Below are positions 11,601-24,400 of a stretch of DNA of 64,000 bases, one piece after another (position 1 is the stretch's first letter; every line of letters starts with the position of its first letter). The DNA lies in contig JASKMD010000019.1 in assembly GCA_030144725.1 (NCBI GenBank), forward strand, positions 183,596-247,595, written 5' to 3'. Both the position numbers and the translations under genes were made by a program. This stretch comes from Haematococcus lacustris (Eukaryota > Chlorophyta > Chlorophyceae > Chlamydomonadales > Haematococcaceae). The notes beneath the pieces are model-generated. The model was given only the letters and a program-made list of their open reading frames with translations, did no database searches and was not told the DNA's origin.

Positions 11601-13282
11601 GCAGGGGGAGGGGCTGCCGAGCCCTACATGGCGCTCACTAGGTGTGGAGCACTGGGTGTGGAGCAGGGGCGCAGGGAGCAGGGTCAGCAGCCGTGTCTGT
11701 TGGTGCAGCGTACGATGACACGAGGGAGAGTTCTTAAAGCAGCAGACAGCCTGCCCCTGTGGGTGGCTGCTGCTCCTGCCCCCATCACCTTCATCACCCC
11801 TCGGCCTTGTGTAGGCGTCAGCTGGACCCAGCCACGGGATCTGGCTGCTGATGCTCAGGGCCAAGCAGGCCGTCCAGGGGGAGGACCCACCCTCGCAGCC
11901 AGCCCCCTCAAGTCACCATGCTCAGCCCCCTGACTCACCCCCGCCCCCCCTTCCAGCTCACCCCTGACTCCTCATCCCCCCTGCCCCCCCTCCAGCTCTC
12001 CCCTATCCCCCCTGCCCCCTGCCCCCTGCCCCCTGGCCCCCCCCCCGCCGCCCTGCCGCCCCCCCGCCGCTCACCTCGTGGAACTGGCAGTCGTCCAGCA
12101 CCACCAGGCCCGGGTCGCTGCCCAGGATACCGAGGCTGCCGCCCCCATACGGGTTGTCCCGCCGCCCTATCAGCAGGTCGTCGTTCAGCTTGATCTTGAT
12201 GCCGGGGTTGCCAGCCAGGTAACTCTTCACCTGCACGGAGCCGTCCACCTGCAGCCCCCGCACACTGCAACCGCTACTGCCGCCTGGCCACCTGGGAGGG
12301 GGTGGGGGGCGGCGCCACCCCATGTGCCTCATCAGCTGCGCACCAGGGTGCAGGCAGCCAGCCCACAGCGCTGCGCCTCACCCCTGGCTGCAGCACCCTG
12401 GCTGCAGGAGCTGCCCGGCACCTGCCTAGCCCCACACCCCACAGTGGGCAGCAGGCAGGGGACCCCTCACGCACCCCAGCCCTCCTGCCCCTGCCCAGCC
12501 CTGCTTAGACCACCTGGCCTTCCCCCCCTGCTGGACACACCCTGCCAACTGCCTACCCCCCACCTCGGCCCTGCTCCACCTGGCCTGCCCCCCTAGCCCC
12601 CCTGCCCCCTGCCTACCTCCCCCGCCCGCAGACTGCCACCCCTGCTTGGCCCACTTGGCCTTCACCCTGCCTGCCTCCCTTAGCCTGCCTCAGTGGCCCC
12701 GCCCGCCCGCGCCCCTGCCTACCGTCCTCTGCCCGCCCCCCCCGCCCCGCCCTCCCCCCTCCTAAGGAAAGGGGGGAGAGGCCTCAAGAAGCGGAGGAGC
12801 CATAGAAGCGGAGGGGCTAGAGATGCAAAAGGTTGGAGCTAGGAGGGTGGGCGCCTGACACCTGCCTGCCTGTGACACTGCCCGGCCCCCCCTAGCTCCC
12901 TAGCCCCCTGCTAGCCCCCCTTGCCCCTAGGCCCCCCCTCCCCCCTCTAGGCCCCTCACCCCCCTTGCCCCCCTAGCCCCCCCCCTAGCCCCCCCCTAGC
13001 CCCCCCCCTTGCCCCCCCCTTGCCCTGCCCTCCCCCCCTAGGAGCCTGACCTGGGCCTGTGACACATATCCCGAGGTGTTGAAGGTGCAGGTGATGCGCT
13101 CCACCACATCCACAAAGATCTCGTCTCGCCCCCCCCCGGCTGTCGCTGCGGTTGGTGTCCAGCACGCTCTTGAACACGCCCGTGGGGCCCTTGGTCAGGC
13201 TGAACAGCGGCCGGCCCATACCGCTCTGTCACACGCAGGGCAGGCAGGCAAATGCCCAGCAGCAGCAGCAGCAGCAGCCGGT

Positions 13283-13314
<32 letters not shown>

Positions 13315-15311
13315 GCCCGCTGCGTGACCTCCAGCGCCTGGTCAGCAGCCTGGCCGGCCTCAGCTCCCTGACCTGCTCATGTCCACACCCTGCTGGGACA
13401 CCTACTGGGACACATCCAGGCAAGCTCAGCACAGGGCACAGCACTACAGGGACCACATCAGGGTCAGGGTCAGGATCAAGGTCAGAGCGGGGAGGGGGTA
13501 GGCTACCCCTCCTCCCTTCCCCCTTCCTCCTTCCTCCTTCCCCCTCCCCCTCCCCCTCCCCCTCCCCCTCCCCCTCCCCCTCCCCCTCCCCCTCCCCCTC
13601 CCCCTCCCCCTCCCCCTCCCCCTCCCCCTCCCCCTCCCCCTCCCCCTCCCCTCCCCCTCCCCCTCCCCCTCCCCCTCCCCCTCCCCCTCCCCCTCCCCCT
13701 CCCCCTCCCCCTCCCCCTCCCCTGCTGCTGCTCACCGGGGGGGGCACCACCGTAGGCTCATTGAGCACAAAGGCCTTCAGGGCCTCCGTGTTGGTGGCCT
13801 GGGGCAGCCCGTAGTCAAGCACCTCGTCAAGCAGCTCGTAGATCAACACAAAGTTCTGCGCGCAACACACTGCGGCGGGACACCTCAGCAGCGGCGGCAG
13901 GGCCCCAGGGCAGGCAGCTGCTGCCACACAAGCCTCTCTCAACCTGCCGCTGCCCCTAACCCTGAGCCACTGCCCAGCAGCAATTGCTCCGGCTTGACTT
14001 TGACTCTGTCGCAATCCCTGCCCCTGCCCCTGCCCCTGCCCCTGGCCCTGCCCCTGGCCCTGCCCCTGCCCCTGCCCCTGGCCCTGCCCCTGGCCCTGCC
14101 CCTGCCCCAGGCCCTGCTGCCGCCCACCTTGCGGCAGGTCTCCTCGCTGAGGTGTCCGCAGTAGTCGCGGATGATGGAGCACACGCGGCGCAGGAACTCC
14201 AACACAAGGCTGGGCGACACGTTGTCCCGCGTGGTGGCCACCACCTCAACACCGCCCTCCTGGACACGCGCAAGAGGCCAGGCGGGCAGGCAGGCTGGCT
14301 GGATGATGGGCAGGAAGGCGGGTGGGCAGGCTGTGGCTCACAACAACAGGCTGGCAGGCAGGCAGGCCTGAGAGTAGCCCGAAAGAGTGATGGTGCTGGG
14401 GGTGGGGGGAAGGGGCCGCCACCCCCCCGGATAGTTGAGGGTGGTTGAGGGTGGTTGAGGGTGGTTGAGGGTGGTTGAGGGCCCCTATCAGCCTCAGCTG
14501 CTGGAGGGAGGGGCCTGATCCGGCAGCGGCCCTGGAGCCAGCAGCCTCACCCCCGGCACCCTGCAGGCAGCCACCGCTGCCCCGCCTGCTGCTGTCCGAC
14601 ACCCATGCCCTGGCCCCTGCCCTGGCCCTGTCAGGGTTAGGCTGCACCACACCCTGGGCCCCTGACTGATGCCCTGGGACGTGGGCATGCTAAGAGCCTG
14701 GTCTGGCTTCAGGTGAGGCCCGCCAGTCTGCCTCTGGTCAAGCACTGCCTGTACTGCCTGTACCGCGGCTGGCGTGTTCAAGTGTGGCTGGTGCGGGTCC
14801 GGGTCTAGGCTGCTGGCTGAGGTGCTGTCTTGCCCCTGCACACGCACCCTGCAGCTGTGCAGTGCAATACTCTGTACCCTCAACACACAGCCCTGCAGGT
14901 GGAGCTGTGGGCTGCTGCCATGCCACCGCCTTCTGACCCAACTTGCTGCATGCATGCTGCACCCGCACCAGCGCTGGCCCGCCGCTGACCTGGCAACCAC
15001 CCAGGTCCTCGCCTGGCCACTCCCGCGGCTGCACTGCCAGCTGCAGGGAGCCGCGGCCCCTCAACCGCTTGATCTAAGGCCTCTTATGCAGTGGCACGCG
15101 CCTGAGGAGCAGCCCGGGTGCCTGCCTGCCTACCTTGACATGCAAGTAGGACACTCCGTCAGACATGAACACCGGGGGGCCTCATCACTGCAAGCGGGCA
15201 GCTGGCAGGCACTTGACGGGCAGCGCATGTCAGCAGCAGCCTGGGCTGGGCACGGCTCACCCCTCTTTCCAAAACTTTGAAGACCGAAAGAAGGTCTCTG
15301 GCGACGAGCGT
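7911..15311 (-). CDS. AP4M: AP-4 adaptor complex subunit mu (5' end in the assembly gap)
   Basis: Medium subunit of the AP-4 coat, which recognises cargo at the trans-Golgi network. Minus-strand exons from 5': about 15311-15261, 15187-15134, 14259-14128, 13855-13736, 13225-13051, 12248-12075, 11509-11390, 10833-10775, 10327-10169, 8577-8481 and 8066-7911. Motifs: [132 protein letters not shown] and the mu-type end [10 protein letters not shown], stop TGA. The [10 protein letters not shown] and PYRWVRYVT motifs fit mu4 and argue against mu1/mu2. Two exons are one base off: 54 instead of 55 bases at the G6 run 15174-15179, and 175 instead of 174 at the C9 run 13129-13137. The first about 25 residues should lie in the gap. 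Introns carry several large satellites. Confidence 0.92.
8279..8310. repeat. Short interstitial CCCTAA (telomere-like) repeat
   Basis: About five CCCTAA units, one changed to CTCTAA, in the last AP-4 mu intron (8067-8480). It is the six-base TTAGGG form; Chlamydomonas telomeres use TTTTAGGG. Confidence 0.7.
8804..10125. repeat. Giant (CCCCT)n pentanucleotide satellite, about 1.3 kb
   Basis: Nearly perfect CCCCT units (about 264) with a handful of one-base slips, inside the AP-4 mu intron 8578-10168. Because the gene is on the minus strand, the transcript would read GGGGA throughout, a strong potential G-quadruplex former. The open frames across it are repeat artefacts. Confidence 0.98.
11006..11325. 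repeat. (AGGTC)n pentanucleotide array, about 64 perfect units
   Basis: Perfect AGGTC repeat of 320 bases in the AP-4 mu intron 10834-11389. In the transcript it reads GACCT. Confidence 0.98.
13539..13722. repeat. (CCCCCT)n hexanucleotide array
   Basis: About 30 CCCCCT units, with one five-base unit, in the AP-4 mu intron 13226-13735. G-rich on the transcribed strand. Confidence 0.95.
14020..14118. repeat. CCCTGC/GGCCCTG hexamer array
   Basis: Alternating CCCCTG and GCCCCTGGCCCTG-type units, in the AP-4 mu intron 13856-14127. Confidence 0.85.
14434..14481. repeat. GTTGAGGGTG decamer, about five copies
   Basis: Perfect 10-base tandem repeat in the AP-4 mu intron 14260-15133. Confidence 0.9.
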
Positions 15312-15811
15312 NNNNNNNNNNNNNNNNNNNNNNNNNNNNNNNNNNNNNNNNNNNNNNNNNNNNNNNNNNNNNNNNNNNNNNNNNNNNNNNNNNNNNNNNN
15401 NNNNNNNNNNNNNNNNNNNNNNNNNNNNNNNNNNNNNNNNNNNNNNNNNNNNNNNNNNNNNNNNNNNNNNNNNNNNNNNNNNNNNNNNNNNNNNNNNNNN
15501 NNNNNNNNNNNNNNNNNNNNNNNNNNNNNNNNNNNNNNNNNNNNNNNNNNNNNNNNNNNNNNNNNNNNNNNNNNNNNNNNNNNNNNNNNNNNNNNNNNNN
15601 NNNNNNNNNNNNNNNNNNNNNNNNNNNNNNNNNNNNNNNNNNNNNNNNNNNNNNNNNNNNNNNNNNNNNNNNNNNNNNNNNNNNNNNNNNNNNNNNNNNN
15701 NNNNNNNNNNNNNNNNNNNNNNNNNNNNNNNNNNNNNNNNNNNNNNNNNNNNNNNNNNNNNNNNNNNNNNNNNNNNNNNNNNNNNNNNNNNNNNNNNNNN
15801 NNNNNNNNNNN
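15312..15811. other. Assembly gap (500 N)
   Basis: Exactly 500 N, a conventional placeholder of unknown true size. It hides the first exon of AP-4 mu and the 3' end of the next minus-strand gene. Confidence 1.
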
Positions 15812-17871
15812 CTCAGTGGCTCCATAGCCCCACAGCTCCACCAGCGCAGCCGCAGCCCAGCTCCCGACCACCGGCTGCCCGCACTGCTGTCCAGCACGCG
15901 CTGCGCCTGCCCGGCTGGATGTGAAGTCTGAGCGGGTGGAGGGGTGGCACATGGGGTGGGGCCAGGGGCGGTGGCCAGCAGTGTTTTGGCAGTGTGGCGG
16001 GCCAGGGGGCTGCTCAGCAGCTGAGATGGCAACCAGGCTGCCAAGGGCTGCAGGGCAAGCGGCAACGGCTTCAGACCCTGACCCTGGCTCTCACCCCTGC
16101 TGCTGCTGCTGCTGCTGCCCAGGTGGCGGGAAGCATCTGGCTCGACCTCATACGTCCAAGGGCGGGCGGCCCTGCCATCCTCCCACCCCACCCCAGGTGG
16201 CCCCCCTGCTGCTGCCTCCCCACTGACCCCCCCTCCCGGGGCAACAAGGGTTCCCAGCTCCAGCTCCGTCAGCAGTCGGCGTGACGGCCATGCGGCCATG
16301 CAGTCACACATTTCATGCAGCCCAGCCCCCAGGACCAGCTCCCTCCACTCCGGCTGCCTCACCCTGTACCAGCCACCCCCTCCCCCTGCTGCCTCTGTTG
16401 CAGCAGCCTTCTCAGGGTCGGGCCGAATGAAGCGCATGAAGGGGCCTCCTACACATGCCACTGTAAGGGGAAGGCCTCCCCTCCCTCGTCCCCCTGCTGC
16501 TGCCGTCATAGCTGCAGCGGCAGCGAGGGTAAGAGGTGGCTGGGACAGCACCAGAGCTCCTTGGCTTTTCTCTTGCATGGACGGCTCACTTTTATCTTCA
16601 CCATGTGCAAGGGAAGTGTGACCGGAAGTGTGACCAGGAGCATAAGCCTGAGCTTGCATGCTGCGTCTCCATGATAGGCGACCAGAGAAGGATAAGGGAC
16701 CCAGGCTCTGAGCCACACCGCCCTGCCTGGCCTTGATGGCAGGCCCCCCTGCCCTGCCCACCCCACCTCCTGCCACTGTACCCACCCCTGCTGCTGCCCC
16801 TGACCCTCCCCCCTGCCGCCCCCCTTCTGCCTCAGCTTGTCCGTCTGCACCCTGACCTGACCTGCAAGGTGCAGGAGGGGTGGGGGGTGGGGCACCTTGG
16901 GGAATGGCCCATGGCTGCACCTCTCCCTCATCCTCACTGGAATACTCCCAGTCATCAGACCCCCCCCGCCACCCCTCCTCCGCTTCTGCCCCTGCTGCAG
17001 CCCCATCTGCCTCTGGGCCCCCTGCTGCTGCCCCCCCAGCTGCCACCGTGCGCCCCTCCACAGTGGAGAGACCCTCCAGCGTGTTCCCACCCCCTGGCAG
17101 CGGCCCCGGCTGCTGAGCCTGGTCAGTGCAGGGGTCTGTGTCCCGCCTTAGGGGGTGCGGGGCTGCACAGCTGGCTGGCTGCCTCTCTGTTGGGCTGGTG
17201 ACCTGGAGGCATGCTCGTTGCTGCTCCTGCTGCTTCTGCCCCAGCTGCCCCTGCTGCCGCTCCTGCTGCGGCTGCTTCTGCCCCAGCTGCCCCTGCTGCC
17301 GCTCCTGCTGCGGCTGCTCCTGCGGCTGCAGCTGCTCCTGCGGCTGCAGCTGCTCCTGCGGCTGCTGCTGCTGTGTTGCAGCCTTCAGGGGTGGGGTAAG
17401 GGCCTGAGCCGGTGCCTTTCTCACAGCATCCTTGACCCCATGGCCAGCTGCCTGCATGGCAACACATCAGGAGGGTGAGGGGTGGGCGAGGGGGCGTGTG
17501 CAACTGTGTAAGTGAGTAGGGCCAGGTTCGTGTGCCAGGCAGCTGGAAGGTCGATCTGCCCTGCCGGCCACGACTACGTGCCGTAAGCTTACCTGGGCCA
17601 CCAGGTTTTGAAGCTGTGTGGCAGTGAGCTGCAACGCCGCCGCGCCAGTGAAAACCACCGGCTCACAGTCCTGCATTAGTGTGAAGGCCTGATGCTGCCA
17701 CGGCCTGCTGGCCGCGTTACTGGCCGCTGGCGGTGCCGCGTGCTCCTCGCCGCAATGTAGCTCGGTCACAACACCGCCCCCCGCGAGGAACGACGGGAAG
17801 CGGGGTGCGGGAAGCCACCCGTCCTCCCACCGGGGCTGACGCGCCACGGGCATCAACCTGCCAGGATTCAT
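15812..17871 (-). CDS. Unrecognised Gln/Pro/Gly-rich protein, 3' end in gap
   Basis: Two exons fit together in phase: 17871-17593 (ATG at 17871, donor GTAAGC) and 17451 down to the gap, open for more than 540 codons. The first exon contains a non-repetitive part reading HQAFTLMQDCEPVVFTGAAA. The second starts with a Gln-rich block of repeated PQEQLQ and QQERQQGQLGQK units (about 17220-17380), then an acidic DDWEYSSEDEGEV patch, then a more globular stretch with VACVGGPFMRFIRPDPEKAA and ARPWTYEVEPDASRHL. I do not know the family. Further introns inside the long exon cannot be excluded. It lies head to tail with AP-4 mu and is divergent from the next gene, 596 bases away. Confidence 0.6.
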
Positions 17872-18466
17872 CCACACGGCGCAGCAAGGACATCTACTTC
17901 GCGCTGCATACTTCGTCCCTAGGCGTTCCGCGGACACCGCAGCGACTACGATGCTGTTTGCACGGACCTAGTAGCTGTACCAGCCTCTGTCGTGACATCG
18001 CCACCTTCAACTATGCGTGCTGGTCTGTTGGGGGTCGCCTCGCCAGCCGCTTTGGGCGCGAGTATACATGGCTGAGCACTTGGCATGACTCTTAATGCGT
18101 CCTTATGCCAGCAGCAACACACGAAGCTAGGCGTTCACTGCTTGAAGGTCATGCCGAATAGCCAGCCAGCTGCGCTTTCGCTACCGGCAGAAGGTAGAGT
18201 GTCCGCTGCGCGAGGTGGGCACGCGAGTTCGTCCCAGAAGTCATATTGGCATGGAGGTAGAGTTACGGTGTTGCTGTGTCTTGCCTTCACACACAGTATG
18301 TTTGACAATGCCAGGCTTAATGCACCGCTCTTGACGGTTATTGACTTGTCATGCAACCTTTTGTGTTGCCCATTATGGTTGTGTTGCCCATGCTGCCCCA
18401 TGTTTGTTGCCATGTTGGCCCCCTTTGCGCAGGCGCAGTTGGCAAGGCAGTAAGCCAGTCTGGCCC

Positions 18467-21450
18467 ATGGTGACCCGGGCATGGGTTCGGGCTGGCAGAC
18501 TGGCTCGGCAGGCCTGTAGCCCCCAGCATGCCTTTGAGGAAGTGCTCGCCAATGATGCTCTTTACGCAGTCGTCGGCGGCGGCATTGACCCGTCAGCGCG
18601 CTTCAGCACTACTAGCAGGCTCTCAGCTGGCGCGGAGCAGTATCCTTCAGCTCAAGATGCTACTTACCGTCGCAACACAGCCGCTGCAGAGGGCGCGTTC
18701 AGCCGCGCGGCAGCCCGACCTCCTGGCACGCCGCTGGAGCCAACTGCCATATCCGACTTGGCACGGGCCAATGCACCAACCCAGGTTCTTGAGCTGATAG
18801 GCGACCCTCGCAGCGGCGTCGTGGACGATGTCACTCGGAGCCCTGCTGGGTCCAGCGTGATGGTGGACATGATCCATTACCAGCAGAGCAATGAGGTGTA
18901 TTGGTACAAATGGGAGCAGCCAGGCGACCCAGTCGTGGAGCGGCACCGTGACGGGCGGCTGTCGGAGCTGTCCAAAAACCTGTTGTACTTGCTTCGAGCT
19001 CACAATCCCACGAAGTGAGGCAGCAGTCCAGCTTGCAGGGGATGTGGCAGGTGGGATGCATTAGGTGGTGGGGCCAGTGGGGCACATCACAGGCAAACCA
19101 TCTTTGCAGTGGCTTTGGGAAACAGAGGGGACTGCTCATGGGATGCCCAGCATGGGACATGCCACTAGGCCACAAGCAGTGTTCATGTGTGCAAAACCAT
19201 GCCAAACCCTGTAAATGCCATGCCCAGTAAAGTCACCCAGAGCATTAGCGCACAGCGTGCTCATGACCATGCAAGCATGGCCCTGCATGCATGCGGCTGC
19301 CAGGTGGACAATTGCAGCGCTGGCCCACAAGTTCCGCATTCGCCAGCAGCGTGTGCTGGCCATCCTTGCCCTCAAGGTACTGGGAGGTCAGGCTGAGGTC
19401 AGGCAGGGCAAGGGCTGGAGGCCATGTTGAGACTGAGGCAGCCAGGTTAAGGCCAGGGCTGGAATGGGAGCAGGAACTGAGGCAGGAGGTGGGCAGGAGG
19501 CGCAAGGACAAAGGGCAGGGGCTGAGGGGCCTGGACTCATCGCTTCCTTACCCATCCCCAGCCTTACGCCTTTCCCAAGCCTCCACCAGCCCCCTCCACA
19601 GCCTCTAACCTTCCCTGAACCTCCCATCAGCCCCCTGCCCTGGGCTTTGAACCCTGTTCGAGCCTTCCACCAGCCCCCTGCCCTGGCCTCTGGCTGCAGG
19701 AGATGGAGTGCCAGGCCATGGAGCGTGGCACCGCCCTGTCAGGACCCCTGGCGGCATACGCCCTGCCTGTGCGCTTGGCAGACTTGCCCACCTCACTGTC
19801 CGCCCACCCTCCCTCTGCCAGCCCCGACCCCAGCGCCCCCGGCCACACTGACGCCACCAGCCGCACAGGCAACACAGCTGGCAGCAGCAGCAGCAGCAGC
19901 AGCAGCGGCAAGAGCAGCAGGGCTGGCAGCAACAACACCAGCTCCTCATTGGGACTCCATGTTTACACCCACGCATGGCAGCGTGAGACGGACATGCGTG
20001 CAGCCGCCGCTGCCCAGGACGTGCCCCCACCTTCCTCAGTCATGCGCCTGGCCCAGGACCCTACCCAGCCAGCAGCCTCCCCGCCCCTCCCCCCCGCAAG
20101 CCTCCCCCCTGGCCCAGCACCGCACGTTCGCTCCCCCCCCACGCCCCCTCCCACAAGGGGCAGGCCGCATGAGGTGCCCGCCTCCCTGCTGCCCCTGCAC
20201 AACGCGCTGCCCCGCACGGCCGTGGTGGCTGGTCAGGTGCAGAGGGAGCTGCTGGCAGCGCTGGCGGAGCTGAACTTCGACCTGGCGGCTCTCAGAGCTC
20301 AGGTCAGGGCGCAGGGGCGGCGCGGCAAGGGCCTGGGCGTCCCTGGCTGTCAGCAGCTCAGGAGGGGGCTGGGGCTGCATCCATATCTGTGAAGGTGTAG
20401 TAGTTGTGGTGGTTGTGGTAGTTATAGTAGGTGTAGTAGCGGTTGTAGATGTTGAAGGGGGAGTAGTAGTAATCTAATTTTTGACTCATTTACGGCAGGA
20501 TGTGGAAGGTGCCGGCAGGATGTGGAAGAACCGGGTCTTCACTTACTGCAGGCTACGTCCATTGAGGGTTTCATCCCACTCATGCTATCCCACTCCCACT
20601 ATTGGCTTCATCCCACTCCAGCTGCTAAGTGAGGCTTAGATTCTTGCCGAATGTGGAAGGTGTCGGGGTGCAGGGCCAGGGTAGGTGCAGGTGCAGGGTC
20701 AGGGCCAGGGCCAGGTGGCCAGGGCCAGGTGCAGGGCCAGGGTCAGGGCTATATGGCATAGGGCCCAGGCTGGAAGACCTAGGTGGTGGGGGGCCGTGGT
20801 CGAAACCCACACCAGGCCCCCTAGTGTGCTCTTGGCAGCCTGGGTCACCCTGACCCAAAGAAGAGGCCCCTGCACCCCACCCCCCTGCACCCCACCCCCC
20901 TACACCCACACCCCTGCCCCTACGCCTCCCTGCCCCTACGCCTCCTGGCTACCTGTCCCTACGCCTTGCTGCCTGCACCATCCATCCTTCAGTTCCGATC
21001 ATTTCTGCCTCTGCTGCTGCTGCTCCTTCCCCACTGCTTGCTGCCTGTGGCAGGGCCCAGCTCACCAGCCTAGCCCAGCCCACACCGCCCTCACTGTCCT
21101 AACCTGCAGTGACCCTCATCAACCAACACCACGTGCTCCAACCCATGCATCTCTCACCTTCACCTTCACCCTGACCCTACCAGGTGCTCAGCCAGCTGGA
21201 CGCTGCTGCTGCTTCCCTCGCTGCCACCATACCCCCGGAGCTGCTCGCCCAGGCCAGCAACCCTGCCCCTGCCCCTGACTCTGACCCCACCCCCTCTCCC
21301 CCCAAAACTCCTAGCAGCAGCAGCAGGCCGGGGGCAGACAGTCAGGCTCGTCGCATGGCAGCGCTGCGAGCCGCCCTGACAGGCATAGCCCAGCGGAGGC
21401 AGCAGGCCGTGGAGGGTCTTGAGGCCTTGGAGGCTGTCCTACTCCACCCT

Positions 21451-21490
<40 letters not shown>

Positions 21491-24400
21491 GGGAGGAAGG
21501 CAGCAGTGGGTTGCCAGACAGTGCCTTGCCAGCAGCCAGCAGCGGTGCTGGGGGTGTGGTGGGGAGGAGGGTGTTCATGAGTGAGGTGCTAGAGCAAGAG
21601 CGCCTGGTGCTGGCTGCTGCTGCCCTCTTGAAAGACAAGCTGGCGGGCGCCTCCAGCAGCAGCAGCAGCGGCAGCAGCAGCAGTGGCAGCAGCAGCAGCC
21701 CCACAGCCAACGGGGGCGAGGCTGGCAGTGAGGATGCCAGCAGAGGAGGGGAAGGCAGCAGTGGCCAGGGTGTGGTGGAGGCCCTGGCCTGGCCCGTGCT
21801 GCTGCGGGCGCTGCTGAGCCTGCAGCCTGGTCAGCGCGCTAGCCTGCTGCAGCAACACCCGCGGGCCGCTGCTGCGCTAAACATAGCAGGTCAGGCAGTA
21901 GAACGCACCCCTGCCCCTGCTCACACCATTGCAGCCACAGTTGTATTACTAATGCAAGGCTCTGCCCCACTGGTACCTGACCCTAACCCTGACCCTGACC
22001 CTGACCCTGACCCCTGCTCATACTCATGCTCGTGCTCATGCAAGGGTTGACCAGTCCTTGCTCCTCATCCCATCCCACCCCATTACGCAGACCCTGCCTG
22101 CTGCTGCTCTCCCCCCAGGGGTGGACCTCACCGCCCTCACCACCCGCCCCGACTACCAAGGGTTCAGCCAGCCAGGCCAGCAGCAGCCAGGCAGAGGCAG
22201 CCGCAGCCCCTACACCACACCTGCCACAGCCAGGCCTGGCTCCTCTTCACCAGCTCCAGCAGAAGCTGCCACCTCAGCCCCACAGGCAGGCAGGCCAGCC
22301 CTGGGCGCAGGGGCCAGAGCTGCAGCCGGGGCGACAGGGGCAGACACCACTGCGGCAGGCGGCCCCATGCAGCTGGACACCCTGCTGCCTGTAGATGTGC
22401 TGGGCTTCTCATACATCACACCAGCCCAGTACGAGGCGTTGGCGGCAGCTGCCAGGAAGCTGGGGCCACCTGGCAAAGAAAGATTTATTGTGGCTCAAGA
22501 AAGGGCTGGAGGCCGGAGGCGTGGGGAGACACAGGCAGCAGCAGCAGCAGGGCGCCGCCAGGCAGGGGGAGAGGCCGCAGGGGCGGCAGGGGCGGCAGGG
22601 GCGGCAGGGGCAGGTCTCCTGCGCAGCCTGGCTGGCTTGTCCTCTGGCTTGCGTTCCGCTCTAGCTGCGGTGCAGAAGCATGAGGCTAGGGAGGAGCGGG
22701 AGGGGCAGGGGGCCAGGGGCAGGGGCGAGTCCAGGGCGTCACTGCTGGACACCTTGAAGGTGAGCTGGACAAGGCTGCTTGCTTAGGGCGTGGTGTGGCG
22801 GCACTCCGCCGCTCTGCATGTGCCCTGCCTCCCTGACCTGCTCAGTACCCAGCACCCAGCACAGCCTGCCCATGACAATCTAGGCACACCTGCTGCTTGT
22901 GACTCAGCCCTCCTGGCTGCCTCAGCACCTGCCAAGCCATGCCATTGCCCCCCACCCACCTCATACCCAGCCTTGCCCCAAACTAGCCCACCACCCTCCA
23001 AGGTGGTGCATGAGACCCACCTCAGACTAGCCACCCTCACCCTCCCACCTTAACCCCACATTCAACCCTCAACCCTCACCCTCCACCCCTCACCCCCCAA
23101 CCCTCACCCTCGCCCCTCACCCTCCACCCTTCACCCTCCACCCTTACCACTCACCCTCCACCCTCCACCCCTCACCCCCCCAACCCTCACCCTCCACCCC
23201 TCACCCTCCCTGGCAGGTGATGTATGAGGCTGACCCAGGGCTGCTGGACCGTGTGGTGCGAGTGGAGGCTCTTGCGCAGCAGCGGCGAGCCGGGTCTGCT
23301 GAGGCAGCTCGGGCCGTGCAGGAGGAACTGCGCAGCCTGGCTGGCCAGCCGCCCCCTGGGCTGGGGCTGGCAGAGGCGGTGGAGGCTGAGGGGGGAGACC
23401 CCAGTGAGTCAACAGGGGGAGGGGGAGGGCGGGAGGGCGGGAGGGCGGGAGATCAGTCAACCATTGTGGTGGCTGATGTAGGGTGAGGGTGGATGGGTGG
23501 GTGGGTCCGGTTTATCTCTGGGTTCTGCTCGTGCATTCCTTCATGCCTGGCCAGAGCCTGACCTTCCCTTGCACTGCCCCCATCACTCTGGGGCACCCCC
23601 ACATGCCAGATGGTAGCCTGGCCCTGCACTTCTTCTGCCACTGCCACCCCCTCCCCACACACCCTGCACCCCCCCACACACCCCCTAGACCCCACCCCGC
23701 TGCCCCTGCTGCTACACCCGCTACCTCAACCTTTATCCCAGCCACCCCCCTCTAACCCGGCCTACCCAACACTCTATACAACCCCACACACCCTCCTCTG
23801 CTGCTGCCTCTGCTGCTACACCTGCCCTTGACCCCAGCCCCTGCACCCCAGCCAAGCTCACCTTCACCCCCACCCCCCCTGCAGGCGACACCACTCTGCG
23901 AGTGGGCAATCGCATGGCTGGGGCGATGGGGGGCGGCAGCAGCTGGCCCCTCACCGCTGCCTGGCTGGAGGCTGTGCCTGGGGGCAAGGTCTTCCACAGG
24001 GGCTCGGGCGAGCGTCAGTTGGTGCACCTGCCCACATACCCCTCCTTCGAGGTGGGTGCCTGGGCCAGTGGGGGTGCGGGTGGCGGCAGGCAGGCAGGCA
24101 GGAGCACAGCTGCAGCACCACGGGAACCACAGGCTGAGGCAGAGTTGGGGAGGGTAGAAGCAATAGCTGGTGGGTGGCTTAAGATCAGTGCTGCATTCCA
24201 TCTGGGGGCCCCACCACGCCTTGCCACCTGCCTGACTTGGGTTGGGGTGAGAAGAGGCTGAGTAGCCTGCCCCAGAAGGTGGGACCTGGACGTGTGACCT
24301 GGATGTTGACCTGACCTGCATGGATGTGAGGTGTTGGCATGGGGTGTGGTGCTGCCCAGGGCTACCCCCTGGAGGCCTTGGACCAGTGCAATGAGGGCGA

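Noticed and set aside
10980..11641. SGQVR repeat protein on the plus strand
   Set aside because: Translation of the perfect AGGTC array, antisense to an AP-4 mu intron.
19015..19018. Stop codon after HNPTK as the end of a 183-residue gene
   Set aside because: The GTGAGG here is a donor; joining to 19304 continues in phase to KWTIAALAHKF, giving a far better model.
23752..24321. Minus-strand 189-codon frame and similar frames opposite 19-25 kb
   Set aside because: GC-rich antisense shadows with no motif and no consistent splicing.
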